From the NCBI GenBank assembly GCA_965246905.1, contig CBDFFZ010000002.1:186001-250000 (forward strand): a stretch of 64,000 bases of DNA, in the 5' to 3' direction. A program made the position numbers and the translations under genes. How positions within the stretch are numbered: the first letter of the stretch is position 1; each line of letters starts with the position of its first letter. The notes below the pieces were generated by a model, which made no database searches, was not told where the DNA came from, and was given only the letters and a program-made list of their open reading frames with translations. This stretch comes from UBA1952 sp965246905. GTDB taxonomy: Bacteria; Bacteroidota; Bacteroidia; Chitinophagales; Chitinophagaceae. Shown piece after piece: positions 1 through 8,773 of this stretch.

Positions 1-261
1 TTTAAGATGGTTGATGCTATTATTAGAATTGCCGGAGAATAGTTTAGTCCACAGTGTACTGCTTATGGCAGTAAAATGATTTTGTGCATTACCGCCCGGC
101 ACAACAATAGAAGAAGCTTGAATTACAGGGTGTGTGTATTCTGTATGTTTGAACTCATATGTCTGCGCGTATATATCTCCTTTCCATGCAGGTAACAGAC
201 ATACAACTATGCATAAAGAAAGGATATTCTTAATGAGGTTAACCTTATTTACCCGACACAT
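1..261 (-). CDS. Secreted protein, N-terminal part (cut by window edge)
   Basis: An open frame runs from an ATG at 259-261 to the left edge without a stop (87 codons). The first 30 or so residues form a signal peptide: a Lys/Arg/Asn-rich start (MCRVNKVNLIKN), a hydrophobic core (ILSLCIVVCLLPAW) and a likely cleavage after IYA-Q. It overlaps the end of the preceding gene by 17 bp, so it is the last visible gene of the operon that starts at 12940. The mature part (TYEFKHTEYTHPVIQASSI) is not recognised. As the gene continues beyond the window, its size and function are unknown; the position suggests another exported partner of the giant exoprotein. Confidence 0.6.
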   Translation of the reverse strand, partial: MCRVNKVNLIKNILSLCIVVCLLPAWKGDIYAQTYEFKHTEYTHPVIQASSIVVPGGNAQNHFTAISSTLWTKLFSGNSNNSINHLK

Positions 262-943
262 TATAGAAAAAGGTTTCATAGTTTAAAAATTTTTTTAATT
301 TTGCAGTCTTGCCATTTGGTACTATAAGCCGGGTATGATCAAATATTGTTGCTGATATTTGGTCTGACATATCAAAGCAAACAATATCCATTTTTATAAA
401 ATTGCTCACATTATCAGAATAGCCTGCAGGATAATTGAATGTTAGGTTATAGCTAATCGGCTTTTTGGTAGCCTTGTTAAATGTTATATTTAACTCATTA
501 ATCATCTTCGTCTCTTTAAACCTGAATTTAAGCACTATCTGCTCGTGTGTTTCACGCAGGACCGAAGTGGTCATTTTTTTGTTTATGTCCTCCTCGCTAA
601 GAAAATAGGTTTTGTTATTGTTGATCTTATCGAGCGCTTTCTGCGACAGTGTACCTAAATTGAGTATAGAGGCTGTTTTTGAGCTATGGTCAATGTTCAG
701 GTACCATGATTTGTCGCATAATACCATTCTTAGGTTGCTAGAATCATAAAAATTTTTCCCTTCATTCACTACCATTCCACTGATTTTTGATGTAGATCCA
801 TCCGGATATGTACAGCCTATAGTATAGTGCATGGAGCAGGCTTTCATAAAAACCTGAAAAGATTTGATATATTCATTTTCCAACCTTCCGCCTCTTGCCT
901 GCAGTGATAGCAGCAAGAGTAATAAAATAATAAAGTTTTTCAT
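245..943 (-). CDS. Small secreted protein, LolA-like fold possible
   Basis: The protein has 232 residues and starts with a clear signal peptide (MKNFIILLLLLLSLQARG). The mature part contains short strands such as YDSSNLRMVLCDKSWYLNID and FRFKETKMINELNITF. Their spacing recalls periplasmic LolA/LolB-like outer-membrane carrier folds, but this is a weak resemblance and not a family assignment. The start lies 3 bp after the stop of the 2245-residue exoprotein gene and the end overlaps the next gene, so it is almost certainly cotranscribed with both. The gene is AT-rich like its neighbours. Function unknown; an accessory role in exporting or anchoring the large protein is inference from context. 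Confidence 0.6.
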   Translation of the reverse strand: MKNFIILLLLLLSLQARGGRLENEYIKSFQVFMKACSMHYTIGCTYPDGSTSKISGMVVNEGKNFYDSSNLRMVLCDKSWYLNIDHSSKTASILNLGTLSQKALDKINNNKTYFLSEEDINKKMTTSVLRETHEQIVLKFRFKETKMINELNITFNKATKKPISYNLTFNYPAGYSDNVSNFIKMDIVCFDMSDQISATIFDHTRLIVPNGKTAKLKKFLNYETFFYNVSGK

Positions 944-946
944 TCT

Positions 947-3900
947 TTAATAAGGAGAATCGGGTGGAGTGATGACCCCGCCACCGGTGGGATATGTATT
1001 TTTCAAGGATTCTCTGGATTCTTTAATGGTAAGGATACCTTTTTCCGTTTCTTTTTTAACCCTTACCAGTTTTCCTTCATTACTGTATTCCATAAGGGTA
1101 GCCATGTGATTTTCATCAAGCATCGCTACAAGGCGCCTATTAGCCGCATTATATACATAACTCTTCATATTAGCTGTTACCGGCAATATTCTAAAGTCAT
1201 CCAATACTACCCCCCCCGTCATACAATTCAGATTGAGTAGTTGCCCTTGCAGGGAAGCAGGAATGGTTATCTCTCCTTCATAAAGCACCCAACCATCGAT
1301 AGAGGGTGTTTTTGCCACTGGTATACAGTTGATATTACCCACATTCAGGCGCAGCCCGGTTACGGCGGTTGCCTCTGATTTTTGCCAGAAGTCGATTATA
1401 TATTTAGTGCCCGGGCGGAAATAGAATGTTTTTAGTGCACCGGCATTTATACCACCCACAGGTATCTGGAATGTCGTTCCGGCGTTTGCGATCTGTAAGG
1501 CCTGAGTACCTGTATGGGCTACCGTTTTTATTATGCTCATGCCGGTGCCCAAAAGCGTATTAGCATCTATCTGGCCGCTGATTGTTTTCCTGATATCGTT
1601 CTGATAAAAGAAGTAAGGGGGCAGGCCCGGCGTAGCAGGGTTTGGCTTTGGTACTTCCGCAAAGTCTTCAAAATTCTCACTTATAGCGTTGTTATATGCG
1701 CAATTGTTTACGGTAGCGGTAAGCATTCTGTTTGAGTAGCCCATGATATTAGAATGTCTGTTCTTTACCGCATCTTCAACTTCAAGATCTGCGCCCCAGG
1801 GCGAATATGCGATGACAGTACTGGCTACTTGCCATCTATTACTGGTGCCCGAAATTTTCAAGTGCTTATAAAATTCATCATTACTTGGTCCGCCCGGGAA
1901 TAGCCACAGCATGGATAAGCTGTTGAACAGCCCCTTCTTTTCATCGGACTGTATAGAGCCGGCATAATATTCACGGGCAGCGTGGGGCAGGTATTCGGAA
2001 AGCACTCTATAATTGCCTTTTTGGCCTACGACGAATTTGTTAAATACTTCTGTAGTAGTATTATCAAAATTTTCAGGTATGGCTGCCGCATCAGTATATG
2101 ATCTTCCTTTTGCACTGATTACCCCATCGTACACCGTAGGCAGCATAGAGTTAATACCAGGTATAGGATTATTAACTGTACTAATTTCCTGTGCATTATC
2201 CTGCAGTTGATTGCGTTTACCAGAGCGAATGACTTTTATTTTTCCTTTGTTAATCAGATCATTCGTAGGCCAGGTGTAGCTCTGATCATTTATAGCCACA
2301 GCTTGCTTTTTATAGGGTGCCAGTACTAAATACTTATCTGCTTTTTGCCTGTTGACTGTAGTAGATGTAGCCTTAGAAATATTGCCAAACATGCTATAAG
2401 ATTGTCTATCTACGCCACAACCACGGGCCAGATTCCTTTGTACTTCTACTTTTTTTATATTGTTTGGAGGATTGCCAGATGGCACGACAGGAACATAAAA
2501 CTTATCCCAGTTATTACCAAGTATAGAAGCACTATTTATATCAGCCGAAATTTTCAGTGTAACTTTAACACCCGCCACTGCATCAATCCACGGACATACT
2601 CGTGTTCCATTTTTATATTCATTTAGCATTTGGTTAAGATCATTAGTATAATTATTTTTATCATGGCTACACATATCTCTGATATACGCAATGTCATAAT
2701 GGACTTCATGATATTTTGCTGAAGTAAACATTCTTGGAGAAGAATTGAAATTTTTATGTGTTTTTGCGGTGTATATTTTTTTGATATAATTTACATATAC
2801 GCTTTGGCCTGCACTTGCAGTGCAGCCCAACCTCCCATCTTCACATGAAAGAGTTGATACCATCCCATTTGCGTATTGGCCAGGAATTCCAGCAACCAAT
2901 TCTATCTTCTCTATGGGTGCATTTATGGCGTTAAACACTGGATTATGCGTAAAATCAGCAAGTTCCTGTTTTACCTGCTGTAGTGTAAGGCATTTTATAG
3001 CAGGTATAGCTGTACTGTTTGTCCATTCCTGAACATAATATATAAGCCTGCTATTATCTGTTACATCGCATCCGCTGGCACAGTTTTCCATCGGCGCACC
3101 GTCTGGTATTTCCTTAGCCGTTACCCACAATTTGTATTTCGTATCTTTTCCGGGTTTATTTGACGATCCCTGCTCTGAGCAAAAATCTGTTCCGTCAAGT
3201 AGTACCTCATCCCCAATATTATATTTGTCAAGATTATTTGTTTTCAAGTACATCTTTCCGCCCATGATATAGGCACCAGAGGCATCTTCTTCATACAATA
3301 TATTTTCATATGCGGCACCCATGCACCTGTAAGCCCAGTATGCAGGGTATTTTATTGTGTATTCATTATCATTATGTTCTGTATTAATTTTGGTTACTAA
3401 AGCTTGTCCGGTTTTGGGATCAAAGGCAATATTTTCAGCTCTTACCAACGCGCCTTTTTTATAGTTTTCCACGGCCTTTATAACTCCGTATTTTTGAACT
3501 ACCTTGGTGTTAACAAGGGAGCTAAATATATTTGTCTCTTTTTTAAAGCCTGGAAAGCCAGTAGGTATATAAATTGATAATGGTGGCGCGAGAAACGCAT
3601 TGCTGTTAAACGAACCTGTAATATTATAGGTTTCATCTTCTTTTTCCCTGCTGTCTAATGTTATATCTGTTTCCTCACCCAAAAGTTTATCTACTCTTTT
3701 AGGCGCTACCCCATCTGTAGTAAATTCAAGACAAGGGATATTATTATTTAACGTTTGGTCGGGATTTGTAAAATACTCATATTTTGTATAAGAAACCAGC
3801 TCCCGATTGCCACCAACAGTAGTGCCGCTTTTATCAACCCATAAGCTTTGTTTCTTTGCTTTACCATGCATATCATTCATATACAATGCATAACCTTGGG

Positions 3901-6900
3901 CAACACGGTATATATCTTTAGTATGATATAGGTCCCATATTTTGGGCTTACGATCCTCTAAAGGGTTCAGATCATTCAAGTCAACCCGAATCGGAAAATC
4001 TTTTGCTGTATAATATTCGTATTCCTGTATCATTTGAGAAGATTCACCTTCCGTCTTATGAATGCTTGATACGGTAACTTTGCTATACACCACTGTAGGC
4101 GAAGGATACAATGATTCACCTAATGGTGCTTCCTGCAGCAACTCAATAGGATCTACAGGCGGAAATTTGGAGCTATTACCGGATTTATCCATGTTCAGGA
4201 GCGTTCGGCACGGATTTTCATCTCCTCCCATAACCGGCTCATAAGATGCCACCCCGCTGCTGATCGTTTTTCCGGTTTCAGGATCCTGCATCTTATAGTC
4301 GTAATTTGAACCGTAGTTAGCAGTACCGCTCCCTTCCCAAGTATCAAAGAATTCTAACTTCTTAACCCGATGCCCGCCGCCTTTTTTCTTTAAACCCTGA
4401 GAGACTAATCTGATATAGGAACGATTAATGTTAAAATTTTTGGCCAACTGTTTTTTTAGGTAAGACTTTATTGGGTTTTCAAAGAAATTTTTGAACGAGC
4501 TAAAAGAACTGATTAACTTAGTTATCACTTCTGCCATGCCAATGTTTGACAGTTCCCCCTCGGGGTTTAATGCCTTATTATTATAATATCGCGCAAAATT
4601 TATTGTAGCCAATGAAATAGGGTTGACTTGAGCCCCGTTGGTTATTTTGTCTAAGCCCGCGAAATTGTTATTTGTTTTAGGGGCAATCTTTATATATCCA
4701 TAGTTAGCATTATCACAGATCCCGCCTTCTACAACTTCTGCATATCCCTTGATATTTTCAGTTAACGGCGTATTTGTACAGCTTACCATGCTTCCGGGGT
4801 TTATATTTACCTCAAAATTGTATTGTATAATTTTCTGATCATCCAGATAATCTTTAAGGATTGTAGTGCCGTTTTCTTTGTTTTGCTTTCTTTGAAAATA
4901 TAGATACAAATAGGGGTCATTGAAATCTTGGTAGAGTGAATTATTTGCGATGAAGTTTGAAGTTGGACCAACCCCTTCAATTTTAAACATTTCCATAGCA
5001 TGTTTATCCTGTACATACCCATAATCATCAGATTCATACTGCACCTTTATAGACCCGCCGGAAGGCAATTTTATCTCCTTTAGGTTCCAGGCCTTTGCAT
5101 ACTCATCATTATCCGGATCATTCTGATTGACGTACGGGTATTCATTATTTCCCATGTCCAATTTTAAGTTTTTTGCATTATCGGCATTACTGTTTGCCGG
5201 CTTATAATTTCCCCAACAATCTTTTGCTTCAAGGTCGTAAGTTGGATTTTGACTCACACCTCCTCCAGATGCGCTATACGTGAATTGATACGGGCTAAGA
5301 TAACCGATGTCAGAATTGCCATACTTAATATATATAGCTTTTAATGTAAGTTTGCCTTTATTTACATCAGAATTAGGTATGTTCTGACATAAAGAATAGT
5401 CGTAACTAAAAACAACTTTCTTAATTGGTATTGCTGTCAATGGATTTTTAAATCGCTCTTTCCTATTGTATAGAACGATACTGTCCAGTTTATAGCTACT
5501 TGCGCGGTTACCCCCAAACAAGCCATCATCAGAGGCTCTGGCATCGGACCGCTTGGAAGTAAAAAATTCTGCAACATTGTTTCGTGATTCTATAGAATGT
5601 AACAGCCATTGTTCACGTGATCCTAGAGTGAAGCCTGCCTTATCATCGTTGCAATTGGATTTTACCCCTTTGTTGTAATTGGCCGTTTTTGCTTTATAAG
5701 GTGCACGCCAGTTATAATCTTCCCGCTTTCTGTAATTAAATTTAGTGTAGTTGCCCAAATCATCATCAGAAATGCCATTGCCTGTCAGATCAGTATAATC
5801 AGACGAAAGGACAGAGGTTAACATATAAGAATGAGCATAGGAAGGCGTTACAGTATAAGATTTATATCTTTGTGTAGCATCAGTGCTAGTATTATCATAT
5901 GCCTGTGGCTCTATTGAACTATACTGTACTGTGGCAGGGTTACCAGGGTTAGGCTCGCAGGAAAATTCATACTCTTTCGTATAATTATTCATAACCGGCA
6001 ACCCGTATATATAGCGTCTTCCATCGGGTAAAATCTGATTGAATTCAGATGCCTGATTTTTTCTGCGAACTGCATTTGCATCTGTGCTGAATCTTGATAT
6101 TGGAGTTGGAATACTACCAGCAGTCTTAAATCCGTCAAAATCATAATTTAATAATTCAGGAAGTGTGCTTACTTGTTTAAGTGAGGCATCTTCAGCATTA
6201 AGAAAGTAAGCTAGATTTGCTCTGGGTGTGCGCTTCTCACTGATCGTTTGCTCTTTTTTAATAAGGGTATTGGCTTCTGTATAGGTAAGGGGCTTTTTCA
6301 ATAAAATATCTTTCTGTAAATCCTCATTTTGTTGTGTCAATTCGCCTGCCTGTTTTAGGTAATAGGGCTCAAAAAGGCTATTCGGCTTCGCATTACAGAA
6401 CATTTTCTTATTTGCATCCCATGGGCCGGATTTAGTGTTCGAGAATGAATGCTTGATGTCAAAACCTATTTCAAATATATTTCCAAAGCCAAGTTCAAGC
6501 AGATGGCTTGAGTTAGTATTTACGTCGCTTTTTATCAGCGGATCATAAACGGTACCCACGTCATTTCTGAAACCACGGAAATTTCCACCTGTTCCTTGTC
6601 CTGAAATTGAATAAATGTCGTAGGTCATATTACCCATAGGCAAGTATTTTGTTTTTCTGTGTACCCGTCCATCTTTATCTCTTGTAAAGTCTACAATATC
6701 TTCCGAGCCTGCATTGCCAAGATTAAAATAACCGTAGGCGTTCTTTGTGCCATCAGAATTAAAGCTAATATTGGAGCCATTAAAGGAACCACCCCAGTAC
6801 GGATATATCATATAAATTTCGCCACCTATTTTAAGTTGACCCGAAGTGCCGGTCATAGTACTCGCATTAGTAACTACAGGCACATAGTTTTTTAATCCAA

Positions 6901-7684
6901 TAGGAATATTTGTCATGGAACTATGAACGCTTACGCCTTTGGGGAATGCAGCACTGGCACCAAAGGAGGTGTATTCAACGCCTTGTTTTGTACTTATGGC
7001 TCCGTTAATCGAAGCACCGAACGCAGCCCCACGTACTATGCTTGTACTGGCATCCAGAGAATAGTCAAATTCAGCCCCATCTGCAGTATTAACTGTTGCG
7101 CCAATATTTGCACCTGCAGTTATCCATCTTCCAACTACCGCCAGGCTTTGGGAAGATCCGAAAAATGCACTTAATCCATTATAATTGCTATAATTGATGC
7201 CCATACTGAAATTTTGTGAAGCCTTGCCCATTACGGGTCCCATATCAATCCCCGCAAATTCAGCTCCTGTAAGCATACTGAACTTACAGGCACGCTCTTC
7301 TTTAATATCTACAGTTTTCTTTATTTCATCTCCATTAAAGTCATCTGGAATACCGCGAACCACATGGTTAACATTTCCAGGATTTATATTCCATCCCAGG
7401 CCTACCCAACTTGCCTCTTGTTCCATATTTACTCCACTGTGATAGGCAATATTAACTGGATAGCCCTCAACATCCAGTAATGGAATATTGTAGTTAAAAT
7501 CACCGGATGCCATGTCTACCATATCAGTAGTACCTACGGGCTCAAAGCTCTGCATTTCAGGTTGTGATGGCCCTGTTGTCAGCGCATAGCTGGTAGCAGG
7601 TAAAATAAGCTCCGCAGCCAGCGTTAGTAGTAACACAGTAGCAACAAACTGACAGGAAGATTTTTTAATGTGTTTGTTCATCAT
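947..7684 (-). CDS. Giant YD/RHS-type exoprotein
   Basis: This 2245-residue protein has a signal peptide (residues 1-35, ending in TSYA). Next comes the N-terminal block typical of very large Bacteroidota RHS/YD-related exoproteins: SFEPVGTTDMVDMASGDF, then YPVNIAYHSG and EEASWVGLGW-like text (here QEASWVGLGWNINPG) within residues 37-125. The middle is strand-rich with many Asn, Tyr and Gly. Residues about 2010-2150 look like a carbohydrate-binding jelly-roll (FYFRPGTKYIIDFWQKS), and residues 2160-2225 carry one YD-repeat-like unit (YVYNAANRRLVAMLDENH). I see no RHS core-associated toxin boundary and no T9SS sorting domain. The start codon overlaps the preceding gene's stop by one base. It probably is surface-exposed or released; a role in adhesion or competition is inference. 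Confidence 0.75.
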   Translation of the reverse strand: MMNKHIKKSSCQFVATVLLLTLAAELILPATSYALTTGPSQPEMQSFEPVGTTDMVDMASGDFNYNIPLLDVEGYPVNIAYHSGVNMEQEASWVGLGWNINPGNVNHVVRGIPDDFNGDEIKKTVDIKEERACKFSMLTGAEFAGIDMGPVMGKASQNFSMGINYSNYNGLSAFFGSSQSLAVVGRWITAGANIGATVNTADGAEFDYSLDASTSIVRGAAFGASINGAISTKQGVEYTSFGASAAFPKGVSVHSSMTNIPIGLKNYVPVVTNASTMTGTSGQLKIGGEIYMIYPYWGGSFNGSNISFNSDGTKNAYGYFNLGNAGSEDIVDFTRDKDGRVHRKTKYLPMGNMTYDIYSISGQGTGGNFRGFRNDVGTVYDPLIKSDVNTNSSHLLELGFGNIFEIGFDIKHSFSNTKSGPWDANKKMFCNAKPNSLFEPYYLKQAGELTQQNEDLQKDILLKKPLTYTEANTLIKKEQTISEKRTPRANLAYFLNAEDASLKQVSTLPELLNYDFDGFKTAGSIPTPISRFSTDANAVRRKNQASEFNQILPDGRRYIYGLPVMNNYTKEYEFSCEPNPGNPATVQYSSIEPQAYDNTSTDATQRYKSYTVTPSYAHSYMLTSVLSSDYTDLTGNGISDDDLGNYTKFNYRKREDYNWRAPYKAKTANYNKGVKSNCNDDKAGFTLGSREQWLLHSIESRNNVAEFFTSKRSDARASDDGLFGGNRASSYKLDSIVLYNRKERFKNPLTAIPIKKVVFSYDYSLCQNIPNSDVNKGKLTLKAIYIKYGNSDIGYLSPYQFTYSASGGGVSQNPTYDLEAKDCWGNYKPANSNADNAKNLKLDMGNNEYPYVNQNDPDNDEYAKAWNLKEIKLPSGGSIKVQYESDDYGYVQDKHAMEMFKIEGVGPTSNFIANNSLYQDFNDPYLYLYFQRKQNKENGTTILKDYLDDQKIIQYNFEVNINPGSMVSCTNTPLTENIKGYAEVVEGGICDNANYGYIKIAPKTNNNFAGLDKITNGAQVNPISLATINFARYYNNKALNPEGELSNIGMAEVITKLISSFSSFKNFFENPIKSYLKKQLAKNFNINRSYIRLVSQGLKKKGGGHRVKKLEFFDTWEGSGTANYGSNYDYKMQDPETGKTISSGVASYEPVMGGDENPCRTLLNMDKSGNSSKFPPVDPIELLQEAPLGESLYPSPTVVYSKVTVSSIHKTEGESSQMIQEYEYYTAKDFPIRVDLNDLNPLEDRKPKIWDLYHTKDIYRVAQGYALYMNDMHGKAKKQSLWVDKSGTTVGGNRELVSYTKYEYFTNPDQTLNNNIPCLEFTTDGVAPKRVDKLLGEETDITLDSREKEDETYNITGSFNSNAFLAPPLSIYIPTGFPGFKKETNIFSSLVNTKVVQKYGVIKAVENYKKGALVRAENIAFDPKTGQALVTKINTEHNDNEYTIKYPAYWAYRCMGAAYENILYEEDASGAYIMGGKMYLKTNNLDKYNIGDEVLLDGTDFCSEQGSSNKPGKDTKYKLWVTAKEIPDGAPMENCASGCDVTDNSRLIYYVQEWTNSTAIPAIKCLTLQQVKQELADFTHNPVFNAINAPIEKIELVAGIPGQYANGMVSTLSCEDGRLGCTASAGQSVYVNYIKKIYTAKTHKNFNSSPRMFTSAKYHEVHYDIAYIRDMCSHDKNNYTNDLNQMLNEYKNGTRVCPWIDAVAGVKVTLKISADINSASILGNNWDKFYVPVVPSGNPPNNIKKVEVQRNLARGCGVDRQSYSMFGNISKATSTTVNRQKADKYLVLAPYKKQAVAINDQSYTWPTNDLINKGKIKVIRSGKRNQLQDNAQEISTVNNPIPGINSMLPTVYDGVISAKGRSYTDAAAIPENFDNTTTEVFNKFVVGQKGNYRVLSEYLPHAAREYYAGSIQSDEKKGLFNSLSMLWLFPGGPSNDEFYKHLKISGTSNRWQVASTVIAYSPWGADLEVEDAVKNRHSNIMGYSNRMLTATVNNCAYNNAISENFEDFAEVPKPNPATPGLPPYFFYQNDIRKTISGQIDANTLLGTGMSIIKTVAHTGTQALQIANAGTTFQIPVGGINAGALKTFYFRPGTKYIIDFWQKSEATAVTGLRLNVGNINCIPVAKTPSIDGWVLYEGEITIPASLQGQLLNLNCMTGGVVLDDFRILPVTANMKSYVYNAANRRLVAMLDENHMATLMEYSNEGKLVRVKKETEKGILTIKESRESLKNTYPTGGGVITPPDSPY

Positions 7685-7971
7685 TATAAGAATTGTAGAT
7701 TAGGGATAGCAGCTATATCAGATTGATCTATCGTTACTTTTATGATACCATTACTGAATAAAACATCATCATAAATAAGTTGAAGGTTTTTGGATGGGTA
7801 ATTTTCCGGAATGAAAAATCCTAAAACAATAACAACATAGGGGGAAATACCATAATTATTTTCAAAATAATAGCCAGCAGTTTTCATTTCTTCCTTATTG
7901 TTATACAGTAATTTAAAATTATTTGATGCATCTGAGATAAAGTATTCAATTCTTCTATTGTATTCTTCCAT
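7684..7971 (-). CDS. C-terminal fragment of a split lipoprotein
   Basis: This 95-residue stretch lacks a signal peptide of its own although all its operon neighbours are exported. It lies in exactly the same frame as the lipoprotein fragment at 8008-8286. The 12 codons between them (7972-8007) are open and read like normal coding sequence (KDQTDPLRSNVG). Only one TGA at 8008-8010 separates the two halves. Joined, they give a protein of about 200 residues, and the combined sequence reads as a single family member from lipobox to the conserved end (LFSNGIIKVTIDQSDI). I therefore regard this as the distal half of a broken gene; it may still be made by reinitiation at 7971. Function unknown. Confidence 0.55.
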   Translation of the reverse strand: MEEYNRRIEYFISDASNNFKLLYNNKEEMKTAGYYFENNYGISPYVVIVLGFFIPENYPSKNLQLIYDDVLFSNGIIKVTIDQSDIAAIPNLQFL

Positions 7972-8007
7972 GCCTACATTTGATCTTAATGGATCAGTCT
8001 GATCTTT

Positions 8008-8286
8008 TCATGTAATCTTTACATTAAACCAGACGGTATTTCGTAGCTCATTTGTTCTAATGTTAAACGATTGATCTTTATCTTTCCGTTCTTTTATAGC
8101 GATGTATTCTGAAGGTTTATATTGAATATTGTATTCTAACATATTTGTTTTAACAACTTTATTTAGCCCATTCTTAGGGTCTTCAATATATCTAAGATAG
8201 TTTTTCACATTAAGGGATGTCCTACCCGAACATGAGAAAAGACTTAGTGCAATTAGCACAAACATGTTTCTAATTACCTTCTTCAT
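8008..8286 (-). CDS. N-terminal fragment of a split lipoprotein
   Basis: The 92-residue product begins with a lipoprotein signal (MKKVIRNMFVLIALSLFSCS; lipobox LFSC), so it should be lipidated and exported. The reading frame ends at an in-frame TGA (8008-8010). It then continues open for another 107 codons to 7684, which contain the rest of what looks like one protein. The start overlaps the end of the Skp-like gene by 17 bp, which indicates translational coupling. Either the gene is a recent nonsense mutant, or the two parts are made separately. The biological role is unknown; its place between a periplasmic chaperone gene and the giant exoprotein gene suggests a helper of that system. Confidence 0.6.
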   Translation of the reverse strand: MKKVIRNMFVLIALSLFSCSGRTSLNVKNYLRYIEDPKNGLNKVVKTNMLEYNIQYKPSEYIAIKERKDKDQSFNIRTNELRNTVWFNVKIT

Positions 8287-8773
8287 ACTTAATGTTTATA
8301 TATTTAATGACATCTTCTGTATGGTCAATATATTTGTCTTTGTATAGCACTGTTCCCATTCCATTCGCCCCGATTATAGCCCTGCATTTATTTTTTTCGC
8401 CATAACTATCAATCATTGGATTTAATCGCTTCCATACTTGTTCATTAATATTCCTATTTGAAGTAGCATATACGTCTTGTGCTTCCTGTTGAAGCAGGTA
8501 TGAATAATTAGTAATAATTTTTAGTCGAAGACTGTCGTTATGTGATTGAGCATATTCTACTAATGCCTTTACGCTATCCATCTTTGAAGTATAAGCATCG
8601 AGTTTAACTTGTACTTTGGATTCAAGTTCTTTTTTCATTTTAAATTCATTGAATACTCTGATTACATCTATTATAACTATATCATTAACTTTCTTGTCTA
8701 TTTTATAGAGAAGAAATCCATTTAATAATATTATTATCAATAGGACAATCATAATTGTGTAATTCTTATTCAT
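8270..8773 (-). CDS. OmpH/Skp-like periplasmic chaperone
   Basis: The protein has 167 residues. An N-terminal hydrophobic segment (IMIVLLIIILLNGFLLY, residues 7-23) is followed by the short strand VIIDVIRVFNEF, long charged helices (about residues 50-120: KKELESKVQVKLDAYTSK) and a closing strand block (CRAIIGANGMGTVLYKDKYID) typical of OmpH/Skp proteins. Skp proteins bind unfolded outer-membrane and exported proteins in the periplasm. The N-terminal helix appears not to have a clean cleavage site, so it may be membrane-anchored. The gene is joined to its upstream neighbour by a 1-base overlap and overlaps the following lipoprotein gene. In this operon it is probably a dedicated chaperone for the beta-barrel and/or the giant exoprotein (inference). 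Confidence 0.75.
   Translation of the reverse strand: MNKNYTIMIVLLIIILLNGFLLYKIDKKVNDIVIIDVIRVFNEFKMKKELESKVQVKLDAYTSKMDSVKALVEYAQSHNDSLRLKIITNYSYLLQQEAQDVYATSNRNINEQVWKRLNPMIDSYGEKNKCRAIIGANGMGTVLYKDKYIDHTEDVIKYINIKYEEGN

Noticed and set aside
5626..5641. CACGTG with parS-like left flank (TTGTTCACGTGATCC)
   Set aside because: Only the central hexamer fits; the outer positions do not match TGTTYCACGTGRAACA. The CACGTG at about 28924 and 41048 also lack the flanks.
947..7684. Many plus-strand frames of 60-100 codons opposite the giant gene
   Set aside because: They are antisense shadows without starts in promoter context or family likeness.
8008..8010. In-frame TGA as a selenocysteine codon
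   Set aside because: I see no SECIS-like hairpin directly after it, no known selenoprotein family, and Bacteroidota of this kind seldom encode Sec; nonsense mutation is simpler.
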